Shown here one piece after another: positions 22,301-29,594 of a stretch of DNA of 64,000 nucleotides. A program made the position numbers and the translations under genes. Source of the stretch: Pseudomonas khavaziana (lineage in GTDB: Bacteria; Pseudomonadota; Gammaproteobacteria; Pseudomonadales; Pseudomonadaceae). The stretch covers positions 186,001 to 250,000 of the forward strand of contig NZ_JAHSTT010000005.1 of NCBI RefSeq assembly GCF_019145205.1, written 5' to 3'. Position 1 is the stretch's first letter. Each line of letters opens with the position of its first letter. The notes below the pieces were generated by a model. The model was not told the origin of the DNA. It worked only from the letters and a program-made list of their open reading frames with translations, and searched no databases.

Positions 22301-22878
22301 AGCAACCTTTCGACGTGCTGGTGACCGATTGTCAGATGCCGGGCATGTCCGGGTATGCCTTGAGCGAGGCGATCCGGCGCATCGAAGCCGAGCAACAACG
22401 GCCCCGTTGCGCGGTGATAGGTTGTACCGCGAACGCCATGAACGATGAACAACAACGCTGCGAGGACGCCGGCATGGATGAACTGCTGGTCAAGCCGGTG
22501 ACCCTGGAGCACTGGAGCCGCGTGTTGGCCCGCGTGGCGTCGCAGCGCTCGTTCGACATCCAGGCCTTGCGCACCATGACCCAGGCCGATGGGCCGGTGT
22601 TGCACAGCATGTTGCAGGAACTGGCGAAGAGCCTGGATCACGAACATGAGGTATTGGCGAGTGCCCTGGCCGAGCATGACCTTGCGCGTTTGAATGCGGC
22701 GTTGCATCGGCTCAAGGGTATTTGTTCGCTGGTAGATGCCCTGCCGCTGGCCAAGGCGTGCATGGCCCTGGAGAAATGTGCACGCGAACAGCGCGGCGCG
22801 GAGCTGGAGGAGCCTTGGTTGAAGTTGTCCGAGGCGTTGAAGGTGTTTCGCCGTGACCTGCAGCCCTATCTGGATTGA
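19309..22878 (+). CDS. BvgS-type unorthodox hybrid sensor kinase (RocS1-like)
   Basis: 1189 residues. Two tandem periplasmic SBP_bac_3 (Venus-flytrap) domains (about 60-275 and 290-515), a membrane helix (about 530-550), PAS (about 575-690), HisKA with SHEIRTP (H716), HATPase, REC with phospho-acceptor D1007, and an Hpt domain with HRLKG (H1133). All phosphorelay residues are present. GTG at 19309 is chosen: AAGGAA lies nine bases upstream and it is the first good start after the terminator. With the next two genes it matches the order of P. aeruginosa rocS1-rocR-rocA1, which controls fimbriae and biofilm; that role is inferred. Confidence 0.85.
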   Translation: MQVLIQWTLRLMCMLWLNQVPMTLAAVSLPFKLVPAFIPLEPLPLAPAEQQWLATHRTLKVGISIDDYQPIDITRDRNRYQGISADYLGLVGARLQVPMQVLGFAERAQAVEALRSGAIDILTSANGYERDVPGLQFTQDYMPDQSVVVLRRDEFQDDDLAGKKVVLLDGYANVHNVQAAYPDSQIMLAPNLYSGLEALKQGDADAFIGNEVIVRAYKSLRPYLGLQIKEQSRLAPIGFAFATRQADPLLGAMMNRALASIDESVQREILGRWTTGLGVGFSGERVELSASERTWLLQHPHVVVVAQQMSPYIFKDKDGHWVGLNIDLLQRISRMTGLQFVIEEVHSTAQTLEWLETGRAQMNTTLAANQERRALLDFSHGFGGSGWVFVERADAAPLTGLKQLEGKVLALPARHVLESDIRRMYPRIKLRLADNYAQARELVQRGEAAATVQTEVEVQSYTEDGLRIGRSVDGKWSSNCLSVRKDQPELLSILNKALEALPVAELSALRLRWIGAVAIPLPAWQRVPSWAYWTVATALLFVLVSLVWNSRLKRQIRQRLEAEQRLNDQLAFKRALLDGMPNPLFVRDLAGRLMTCNKSYEQQLATRLELIQGLTLMESGVMPEATAARLHAGHMEQLATQQPLFVDRQLEFNGGSIHVYQWTVPFFDAQGRLQGLLGGWIDISERKDLEHQLMDARQAADEANYAKSAFLSSLSHEIRTPMTAIIGLLELEQERCLASGQTVSEALQVAHRSARELIALMGDSLDLAKIEAGHLQLVPQTTELKGFFEGIQRLFEATAQKKGLHLTLAFDPTAQGHYWFDPLRLRQVMHNLLGNALKFTERGAVRLSVSCQCDENETEYLHLCVEDSGPGISAEQQPRVFKPFTQVSTLTPAEHGGTGLGLSICKQLVELMGGRIHLDSVVGEGTVVCIDLRLDRVSTDDVPATPTATLPPLGRSLSVLVVDDLAANRLVLAQQLQFLGHEVIALDSADAALQRWREQPFDVLVTDCQMPGMSGYALSEAIRRIEAEQQRPRCAVIGCTANAMNDEQQRCEDAGMDELLVKPVTLEHWSRVLARVASQRSFDIQALRTMTQADGPVLHSMLQELAKSLDHEHEVLASALAEHDLARLNAALHRLKGICSLVDALPLAKACMALEKCAREQRGAELEEPWLKLSEALKVFRRDLQPYLD

Positions 22879-22893
22879 CTGCCGACGCGGTGC

Positions 22894-23093
22894 AATGTGG
22901 GAGGGGCTAATGCCAGTCAGTTAAGCGTACATCGCCCTCTGTAGGAGCGAGCTTGCTCGCGAAAAACGTTAACGAAAACGCATGCTTCCTGAATGAATTC
23001 GGCGCCTGTGAGTGTTTCGCGAGCAGGCTCGCTCCTACCAAAGGCCTTAACTGACTGGTATTAGGCAGGCCCTCTCCCACATTTGATCATCTC
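22894..23093. repeat. Nested REPINs: class A inside class B
   Basis: The outer arms (AATGTGGGAG...CCAGTCAGTTAAG from 22894, its complement ending 23093) belong to class B. Their loop holds a complete class-A REPIN (22939-23039, TGTAGGAGCGAGCTTGCTCG and its inverted copy). This fills most of the 304-base spacer before the EAL gene; no ORF of note lies in it. Confidence 0.8.
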
Positions 23094-23182
23094 TGAGATC
23101 GCATTTAGGACATGTCCTATGGGGTTGTGCGGGACATCTGAGTAGTGTGTCAGTCTCTGTCCCGATGCCGACTCAATGACCC

Positions 23183-24427
23183 ATGCGCTCTCTCAACGTC
23201 CTGATCCTCGAAGACAACCCGTTTCAACTGATGGCACTGCACCAGATGCTCAATGCCAATGGCGTGTTCAACGTGCTGACCGCCGAGAATGTCGAGACGG
23301 CCCGCCAATCCCTGGGCAGCAAAGGCCCGGTGGATATCGCCATTTGCGATCTGTACCTGGAGCAGGGCGATGGCCTGGAGCTGATCCGCGAATTGGCCGA
23401 GCGCCGTCTGGCCCAGGTGCTGGTCCTGCTCAGTAATGCCGAGCCTGATGTGTTGGAAGGCGTGGCGAATATGGCACGGCAGATGGGACTCAAGGTGTTG
23501 GCGTGCCTGCCCAAACCGGCCTCGGCAACGTTGATCGGGCAAGTCCTGGCCGACTGCCAGGCGCACTTGCGCCCTGGGCCATTGGTGCTGTCCTGGGAGC
23601 GCGTGCGCCAGTTGCTGGGCTTGAGCGACAGCGAACAATTGCCGCCGTCGGCGGATGTCAGCCAGGTCACTATCGCGGCGTGTGGCAGGGTCTGGTATCA
23701 GCCCATCGTCAGCCAGGCCGGTGCGTTGCAAGGTGTAGAGGCGCTGGCGCGATGGCAGTTGCCGGAAGGCGAGCTGCTACTGCCCGATGAATTCCTGCCG
23801 GTACTCGAGTTTGCCGGCATGGAGGAGGCCTTTACCTGGCACGTGCTGGAACAGGCGCTGGGCCTCGCGAACCTGGTCATGGGCGAGACCGGCCAAGTGT
23901 TGCCGGTAGCGGTGAACATTCCCGGGCGCATGCTCGAGCGTGCGCACTTTCCCCAGGTGCTGCAAGGCTTGCTGCAACTTCACGGCGTGCCCGCCCACAG
24001 CCTGACCCTGGAACTGGTGGAAACCTCAACGTTGAAAACCGACAGCGCGCATGTGACCGGCCTGCTGCGCCTGCGTATGTTGGGTTGCCAGTTATCTATC
24101 GGTGATTTCGGCATGGGCGGCACCAGCCTGCAGCATTTGCTGGAGCTGCCTTTCACCGAACTGAAAATCCCCCCGGCGTTTGCCTGCGGGATATCCAATG
24201 ACGACCGTAAGACCGCGGTGGTGGCGGGTGCCATGAGCATGGCCAAGCGACTGGACATCGCCGTGGTGGTGACCGGTGTAGAAACTGCCGCCGACTATCA
24301 CGCTGTGAGTGAACTGGGAGCGGCGTGGCTGCAAGGCTGCTTCATTGCGCGGCCGATGGACGCCGAGGCGCTCAAGCACTGGATCGCGTTCCAGGCTAGG
24401 CCAGCCCGTGTTCCTGCACATAGATAA
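23183..24427 (+). CDS. REC-EAL response regulator (RocR-like) with degenerate EAL site
   Basis: 414 residues. N-terminal receiver with phospho-acceptor D56 and the conserved Lys in LPKP, then an EAL domain (about 165-405). The EAL glutamate (GVEALARW, E186), the Asn of VAVNIPG and the Glu of LTLELVET are present. The loop-6 motif usually read DDFGTGYSSL is here GDFGMGGTSL, with the first Asp replaced by G307, and LKID is LKIP. Since that Asp is a metal ligand in RocR, c-di-GMP hydrolysis is doubtful. It may act by binding c-di-GMP or by competing for the kinase's Hpt phosphate. Overlaps the convergent regulator by 32 bases. Confidence 0.83.
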   Translation: MRSLNVLILEDNPFQLMALHQMLNANGVFNVLTAENVETARQSLGSKGPVDIAICDLYLEQGDGLELIRELAERRLAQVLVLLSNAEPDVLEGVANMARQMGLKVLACLPKPASATLIGQVLADCQAHLRPGPLVLSWERVRQLLGLSDSEQLPPSADVSQVTIAACGRVWYQPIVSQAGALQGVEALARWQLPEGELLLPDEFLPVLEFAGMEEAFTWHVLEQALGLANLVMGETGQVLPVAVNIPGRMLERAHFPQVLQGLLQLHGVPAHSLTLELVETSTLKTDSAHVTGLLRLRMLGCQLSIGDFGMGGTSLQHLLELPFTELKIPPAFACGISNDDRKTAVVAGAMSMAKRLDIAVVVTGVETAADYHAVSELGAAWLQGCFIARPMDAEALKHWIAFQARPARVPAHR

Positions 24428-25058
24428 ACAGCGCGGCGTCGTTGCCCAGCCCCAGCTTGCGCATGGCGCTGACTTTTTGCGCGCTGACGGTCTGCTTGCT
24501 GCGATGCAGGTGTGCAGCGATCGCACCTACGGTCATGCCACTGGCCAACAGGCGAATCACTTCCAGCTCCCGGGGTGACAGCTGGTCCTGGGAATGCAGG
24601 CGATCAGCGCCGACTTCCCCCGCCAGGCTCAACGCCTGGCCAATGGTCTGGGCCACATAGCTGCGTTGCTGGCGCACCTGGCGGATTGCCTGCGGCAGTT
24701 CATCGGCCAGGCTGGCCTTGCTCAGCAGGCCTCTCACCCCCAACGCCAGGATGGAATGAAACAGGCCGGCATTATTGAGCATGGTCACCACCACAATGGG
24801 CAGGTCAGGATAGTGCCTGCGCAGTTGCTCGATCAGGCGCAACCCGTCGGCCTCGGGTTCGGCGGGCATCATGAAGTCGGTCACCAGCACATCGCAGGCA
24901 CAGTGTTGCAGCAACGCACTGAGAGCCTGGGGTGAGTTCGCCTCGCCGACGATGCTGAGGTGCGGGTCACGCTCGAGCACGGCGCGCAGGCCAATCAGGA
25001 AAATCGGATGATCGTCGGCAATGACGACGCGCAAAGGTGTTTCAGACGCGGCTCTCAA
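24396..25058 (-). CDS. NarL/FixJ-type response regulator (RocA1-like)
   Basis: 220 residues. Receiver (DDHP acidic pocket, phospho-acceptor D61 in VTDFMMP, Lys in LSKAS) and a LuxR-type HTH (about 155-215, LSPRELEVIRLLASGMTVGAIA). Same architecture as BvgA/EvgA and RocA1, partners of BvgS-type kinases, so it is probably the DNA-binding output of the kinase at 19309. Convergent with the EAL gene, sharing 32 bases of coding sequence at the 3' ends. Confidence 0.85.
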   Translation of the reverse strand: MRAASETPLRVVIADDHPIFLIGLRAVLERDPHLSIVGEANSPQALSALLQHCACDVLVTDFMMPAEPEADGLRLIEQLRRHYPDLPIVVVTMLNNAGLFHSILALGVRGLLSKASLADELPQAIRQVRQQRSYVAQTIGQALSLAGEVGADRLHSQDQLSPRELEVIRLLASGMTVGAIAAHLHRSKQTVSAQKVSAMRKLGLGNDAALFIYVQEHGLA

Positions 25059-25265
25059 GGCAGGCTCCCAGGATAATCCAGGGATTCTAGCCTGTGAGCG
25101 GTTGTTTTTTCTCTGTCATGTTTTCCGTGCATGCTCGTTTCCCTCAAGCAGTGGATTACACAAAAGGTCGAACTTTCTGCTTTGAGCACGGGTCACTTGA
25201 ATGTCAGCACCTTCGTGACATTTTTGTTTTTCGAACCTTTTTCGAATGATTGAGTGGTGATCGAG

Positions 25266-25550
25266 ATGGAAAGTATCAACCTATTGCTCAGTGCGGCACT
25301 GAGCCCTTATCAGGTTACGCTGACCACTTCTGGTGTGCGCGACGACTGCCTGGTAACCGTGAAGAATCCCGGTGGCGCCATTGTGGTCGAGCGTGAAGTC
25401 GACCGTGGGCAATTAACCGATAAACGTGCGTTGGTGGATGTGGTGGATTGCCTGCTTCGCGACCTGAAGATCGCTGAAGGGCGTCTTGAACCCTCAGTCA
25501 TTGCGGCCTTGCGCAACGCTGCCCAAACCCGTGGCAATGCCGTTGCATGA
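25266..25550 (+). CDS. DUF3509 small protein
   Basis: 94 residues, matching the Pseudomonas-specific DUF3509 family (starts MESINLLLS, contains TVKNPGGAIVVEREV and ends VIAALRNAAQTRG). Function unknown. ATG at 25266 is preferred over an in-frame GTG 12 bases upstream because it gives the family N-terminus. The 207 bases before it, back to the regulator start, hold only promoter-like AT-rich sequence. Confidence 0.75.
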   Translation: MESINLLLSAALSPYQVTLTTSGVRDDCLVTVKNPGGAIVVEREVDRGQLTDKRALVDVVDCLLRDLKIAEGRLEPSVIAALRNAAQTRGNAVA

Positions 25551-25672
25551 AAGATTATTTTTCTTCGGAACCTTCCTGCGGGGCGCTCAGTCAGAGTTCG
25601 TAACAGCAAGAGCAATCATTGTGCTCCGGTGTTTGTCGCTTGCTGTGCGGGCCTTTTTTGCAGGCCACGTTT

Positions 25673-25711
25673 AACCCCGAGTTGTCTCCCCACTGCTCGG
25701 GGTTTCTTTTT
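25673..25711 (+). terminator. Intrinsic terminator downstream of DUF3509
   Basis: AACCCCGAG / CTCGGGGTT stem with a 14-base loop and TCTTTTT tail. It lies about 120 bases past the stop, leaving an unusually long, hairpin-rich 3' UTR (25551-25672). Confidence 0.82.
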
Positions 25712-25722
25712 GCCCGCGATTT

Positions 25723-26922
25723 TCAGATCGCACCATTCTCACGCAGGCGGGTAATAGCCGCCGCGTCGTAGCCCAGGGCATTGAGCACTACGCTGTTGTG
25801 TTCACCCAATTGCGGCCCGACCCATTCGCAGCTGCCCGGTGTATCCGAGAGTTTGGGCACGATGCCCGGCATCTTGAAGCCCTTGCCGTCTGGAAGCTGC
25901 GCCTTGAGGAACATTTCCCGGGCCAGGAATTGGGGGTCGCCCAGCATGTCTTCGGCGCTGTAGATGCGGCTGGCGGGCACCTCAGCCTTGTTCAGTTGCT
26001 CAACCACCTGGTCCAGCGGCAGCGAATTGACCCAGCGGTCGATCACGCCGTACAGTTCGTCGCGGCGCAGGTCTCGCCCGTCATTGCTGGCCAACTGTGG
26101 GTCATTCGCCAAGTCGTCACGGCCTATGGTCGCCATGAAGCGTTTAAAGATCGCATCGCCATTGGCGCCGATCTGCACATGCTTGCCGTCCGCGCTGGTG
26201 TGGATCGAGGACGGGGTGATACCAGGCATGATGTTGCCGGTGCGTTCGCGAATAAACCCGAATACGTCGAACTCGGGGATCATGCTTTCCATCATGGCGA
26301 AGATGGCTTCATACAGCGCTACATCCACCACTTGGCCCAGGCCGCCGTTGACTTCGCGATGACGCAGCGCCATCAACGCCCCGATCACCGCCCACAACGC
26401 GGCAATCGAGTCGCCGATGGAGATCCCGGTGCGCACGGGCGGGCGGTCCTCGAAGCCGGTGATATAGCGCAAGCCGCCCATGGACTCGCCCACCGCGCCA
26501 AACCCGGGCTGGTCTTTCATCGGCCCGGTCTGGCCGAAGCCCGAGAGGCGCACCATCACCAGCTTGGGGTTTAATGCGTGCAGGGTTTCCCAGCTCAGTC
26601 CGAGCTTTTCCAGCACGCCGGGGCGGAAGTTTTCGATCAGGATGTCGGCGTCGGCCAGCAGTTGCTTGAGGATGGCCAGGCCGTCGGGGTGCTTGAGGTT
26701 GAGCGTCAGCGACTGCTTGTTACGCGCCTGCACGAACCACCACAACGAAGTGCCCTCGTACAGCTTGCGCCATTTACGCAGTGGGTCGCCGCCGTCCGGC
26801 GATTCGACCTTGATCACCTCGGCGCCGAATTCAGCGCAGATCCGCGACGCGAACGGGCCGGCGATCAATGTGCCCAGTTCGATGACTTTCAGACCGGCAA
26901 GGGGTTTGGCATTAAGCGACAT
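25723..26922 (-). CDS. CaiB/BaiF family (class III) CoA-transferase
   Basis: 399 residues. Class III CoA-transferases swap CoA between carboxylic acids. Family features: GLKVIELGTLIAGPFASRICAEFGAEVIKVE at the N-terminus, the NKQSLTLNLKHPDG block, and a GISIGDSIAALWA segment with the likely catalytic Asp. Donor and acceptor are unknown. ATG at 26922 is used because AAGGA precedes it; a longer start at 26940 lacks one. Monocistronic. Confidence 0.85.
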   Translation of the reverse strand: MSLNAKPLAGLKVIELGTLIAGPFASRICAEFGAEVIKVESPDGGDPLRKWRKLYEGTSLWWFVQARNKQSLTLNLKHPDGLAILKQLLADADILIENFRPGVLEKLGLSWETLHALNPKLVMVRLSGFGQTGPMKDQPGFGAVGESMGGLRYITGFEDRPPVRTGISIGDSIAALWAVIGALMALRHREVNGGLGQVVDVALYEAIFAMMESMIPEFDVFGFIRERTGNIMPGITPSSIHTSADGKHVQIGANGDAIFKRFMATIGRDDLANDPQLASNDGRDLRRDELYGVIDRWVNSLPLDQVVEQLNKAEVPASRIYSAEDMLGDPQFLAREMFLKAQLPDGKGFKMPGIVPKLSDTPGSCEWVGPQLGEHNSVVLNALGYDAAAITRLRENGAI

Positions 26923-27053
26923 GGGGATCCTTACAAGCACGGGACGGAGGTGCCTTGCTTTTTAACATAGGTGAGCAGATGCAGCGCAGATTCGTTGAAT
27001 GACCCCGCCATCGGTTAGACTGACCACCTTTCCCTGTCTCTAGAAGCCCGTTC

Positions 27054-27596
27054 ATGGCCCAGCCGTCCACGACCTACAAATTCGAACTCAACCTCACCGA
27101 CCTCGACCGCTCGGTGTATGAGAGCGTCAAACAGACCATCGCCCGCCACCCTTCGGAAACCGAAGAGCGCATGACTGTGCGTCTGCTGGCCTACGCCCTT
27201 TGGTACAACGAGCAGTTGGCGTTCGGGCGTGGCCTGTCAGATGTAGACGAGCCGGCCCTGTGGGAAAAAAGCCTGGATGATCGGGTTTTGCACTGGATCG
27301 AAGTCGGCCAACCAGATGCCGATCGTCTGACCTGGTGCTCGCGCCGCACCGAACGCACCAGCCTGCTGGCCTATGGCAGCCTGCGTGTTTGGGAAGGCAA
27401 GGTGGTGCCGGTGGCCAACAACCTGAAAAACGTACACATCGCCGCCGTGCCCCAGGAAGTGCTCGAGACCCTGGCCAAGGACATGCCGCGGGTGATCAAG
27501 TGGGACGTGATGATCAGTGAAGGCACGATCTTCGTGACCGACGACCGTGGCCAGCATGAAGTGCAACTGCAATGGCTGGTTGGCGAGCGTGGTTGA
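27054..27596 (+). CDS. yaeQ: YaeQ family protein
   Basis: 180 residues with the YaeQ N-terminus TYKFELNLTDLDRSVYE and RHPSETEERMTVRLLAYALWYNE. The fold resembles PD-(D/E)XK nucleases, but the function is unproven; E. coli YaeQ was linked to RfaH suppression. Located just before recJ as in P. aeruginosa, with a REPIN between. Confidence 0.88.
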   Translation: MAQPSTTYKFELNLTDLDRSVYESVKQTIARHPSETEERMTVRLLAYALWYNEQLAFGRGLSDVDEPALWEKSLDDRVLHWIEVGQPDADRLTWCSRRTERTSLLAYGSLRVWEGKVVPVANNLKNVHIAAVPQEVLETLAKDMPRVIKWDVMISEGTIFVTDDRGQHEVQLQWLVGERG

Positions 27597-27616
27597 ATCG
27601 TGGCTGAGCACGGCTC

Positions 27617-27720
27617 CCTGTAGGAGCGAGCTTGCTCGCGAAAAAACCTCAGGGCACCGCGATCACCCAGACATCCCGCGTCATCGTTAATCACCTTCGC
27701 GAGCAAGCTCGCTCCTACAA
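27617..27720. repeat. REPIN, class A
   Basis: Inverted CTGTAGGAGCGAGCTTGCTC copies between yaeQ and recJ, ending 28 bases before the recJ start. Confidence 0.9.
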
Positions 27721-27747
27721 TTATTAAAGAGAAGTTATCACCACCGT

Positions 27748-29457
27748 ATGCGTATCGATCCCCGCCCATTGCCCGCCGTCCTGCCTTTCCTCGGTGAATT
27801 GCCGCCGCTGTTGACCCGTCTCTACGCCGCACGCGGGGTGCAATCGGAAGCCGAGCTGGACAAGAGCCTGGCGCGGTTGATTCCCTACCAGCAGCTCAAG
27901 GGCATCGACGCGGCGGTGGATTTGCTGGTGACGGCCCTCGAGCAGCGCCAGCGCATCCTGATCGTCGGTGACTTCGACGCCGATGGCGCCACGGCGAGCA
28001 CCGTAGGTACCCTGGGCCTGCGCTTGCTTGGAGCGGCCCATGTCGATTACCTGGTGCCCAACCGTTTCGAGTACGGCTACGGCCTGACGCCGGAAATCGT
28101 TGCAGTGGCGCTGCAACGCGAGCCGCAGTTGCTGATCACCGTGGACAACGGTATCTCCAGCGTCGAAGGCGTGGCGGCGGCGAAAGCGGCGGGATTGAAG
28201 GTGCTGGTGACCGACCATCACTTGCCGGGCGATGAACTGCCGGCGGCGGACGCCATCGTCAATCCGAACCAGCCTGGCTGCGGGTTCCCCAGCAAGGCCC
28301 TGGCCGGGGTCGGCGTGATCTTCTACGTGCTGATGGCCCTGCGTGCGCGTTTGCGCAGCTTGGGCTGGTATGACAACAGCCCACAGCCGAACATTGGTGA
28401 ACTGCTCGACCTGGTGGCCCTGGGCAGCGTTGCCGACGTAGTGCCGTTGGATGCCAATAACCGCATCCTCGTCCATCAGGGCCTGGAGCGTATTCGTGCG
28501 GGGCGGGCGCGGCCGGGGATCAAGGCGATCCTTGAAGTAGCCAAGCGCGACCATGCCCGCATCACCTCCACCGACCTGGGTTTCATTCTCGGCCCGCGTC
28601 TGAATGCGGCCGGGCGCCTGGATGATATGAGCCTGGGCATCGAGTGCCTGCTGACCACCGACGTTGCTGCCGCACGGGAAATGGCCGCGCAACTGGACGG
28701 CATGAACCAGGATCGCAAATCCATCGAGCAAGGCATGCAGCGCGAGGCCCTGGCCCAGCTCAAGGACTTGCCGGTGGAGTCGATGCCGTACGGCTTGTGC
28801 CTGTTCGACCCGGAGTGGCACCAAGGGGTGATCGGCATCCTCGCGTCGCGCATGAAGGAGCGCTATTTCCGCCCGACCATCGCTTTCGCCGATGCAGGCG
28901 ATGGCCTGCTCAAGGGCTCTGGCCGCTCGGTGCAAGGCTTTCATATCCGCGATGCACTGGCGGTCGTTGCCAGCCAGCATCCCAACCTGATCACCAAATA
29001 CGGTGGCCACGCCATGGCGGCGGGGCTGACCTTGCCCGAAGCGAACTTTCCACTGTTTGCCGAAGCCTTTGATGCCGAAGTACGTCGGCAGCTGCGTGAA
29101 GAGGACCTCACCGGCCGGCTGCTCTCCGACGGCACCTTGGCCGTGGAAGAGTTCCACCTGGAGCTGGCCCGTGCCCTGCGCCATGCCGGCCCGTGGGGGC
29201 AGCACTTTCCCGAGCCGTTGTTTCACGGCGTGTTCCAGTTGGTGGAACAGCGGGTGGTCGGCGAGCGACACCTGAAAGTCGTGCTCAAGAGCGAGTGCGG
29301 GTCCGTGAAGCTCGATGGCATCGCCTTTGGCGTGGACCGCGAGGTGTGGCCAAACCCGACGGTGCGGTGGGTGGAGTTGGCCTACAAGCTGGACGTGAAT
29401 GAGTTTCGCGGCAATGAAACCGTACAGCTGATGATTGCCCACATCGAACCGCGCTAG
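27748..29457 (+). CDS. recJ: Single-stranded-DNA exonuclease RecJ
   Basis: 569 residues. 5'-3' ssDNA exonuclease of the RecFOR repair and mismatch repair pathways. DHH phosphoesterase motifs: DFDADGATA (about residue 75), VTVDNG-type ITVDNGISS, and VTDHHLPGDELPAADAIVNPNQ; then DHHA1 with GKGSGRS-like LLKGSGRSVQGFH and GGHAMAAGL. The C-terminal OB domain is present. Normal length. Confidence 0.97.
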   Translation: MRIDPRPLPAVLPFLGELPPLLTRLYAARGVQSEAELDKSLARLIPYQQLKGIDAAVDLLVTALEQRQRILIVGDFDADGATASTVGTLGLRLLGAAHVDYLVPNRFEYGYGLTPEIVAVALQREPQLLITVDNGISSVEGVAAAKAAGLKVLVTDHHLPGDELPAADAIVNPNQPGCGFPSKALAGVGVIFYVLMALRARLRSLGWYDNSPQPNIGELLDLVALGSVADVVPLDANNRILVHQGLERIRAGRARPGIKAILEVAKRDHARITSTDLGFILGPRLNAAGRLDDMSLGIECLLTTDVAAAREMAAQLDGMNQDRKSIEQGMQREALAQLKDLPVESMPYGLCLFDPEWHQGVIGILASRMKERYFRPTIAFADAGDGLLKGSGRSVQGFHIRDALAVVASQHPNLITKYGGHAMAAGLTLPEANFPLFAEAFDAEVRRQLREEDLTGRLLSDGTLAVEEFHLELARALRHAGPWGQHFPEPLFHGVFQLVEQRVVGERHLKVVLKSECGSVKLDGIAFGVDREVWPNPTVRWVELAYKLDVNEFRGNETVQLMIAHIEPR

Positions 29458-29479
29458 CTATTACTGACAATACAAAACA

Positions 29480-29572
29480 AATGTGGGAGGGGGCTTGCTC
29501 CCGATAGCTGAATGTCAGTCACTAAATCATTGACTGACATTCAGCTATCGGGAGCAAGCCCCCTCCCACATT
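29480..29572. repeat. Class-B REPIN forming a perfect 42-bp inverted repeat
   Basis: The arms 29480-29521 and 29531-29572 are exact reverse complements, with a 9-base loop (CTAAATCAT). It sits between the convergent recJ and the hydrolase gene and can act as a terminator for both. Confidence 0.93.
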
Positions 29573-29594
29573 GGGTCCTGTGTGCAGCCTGGAA

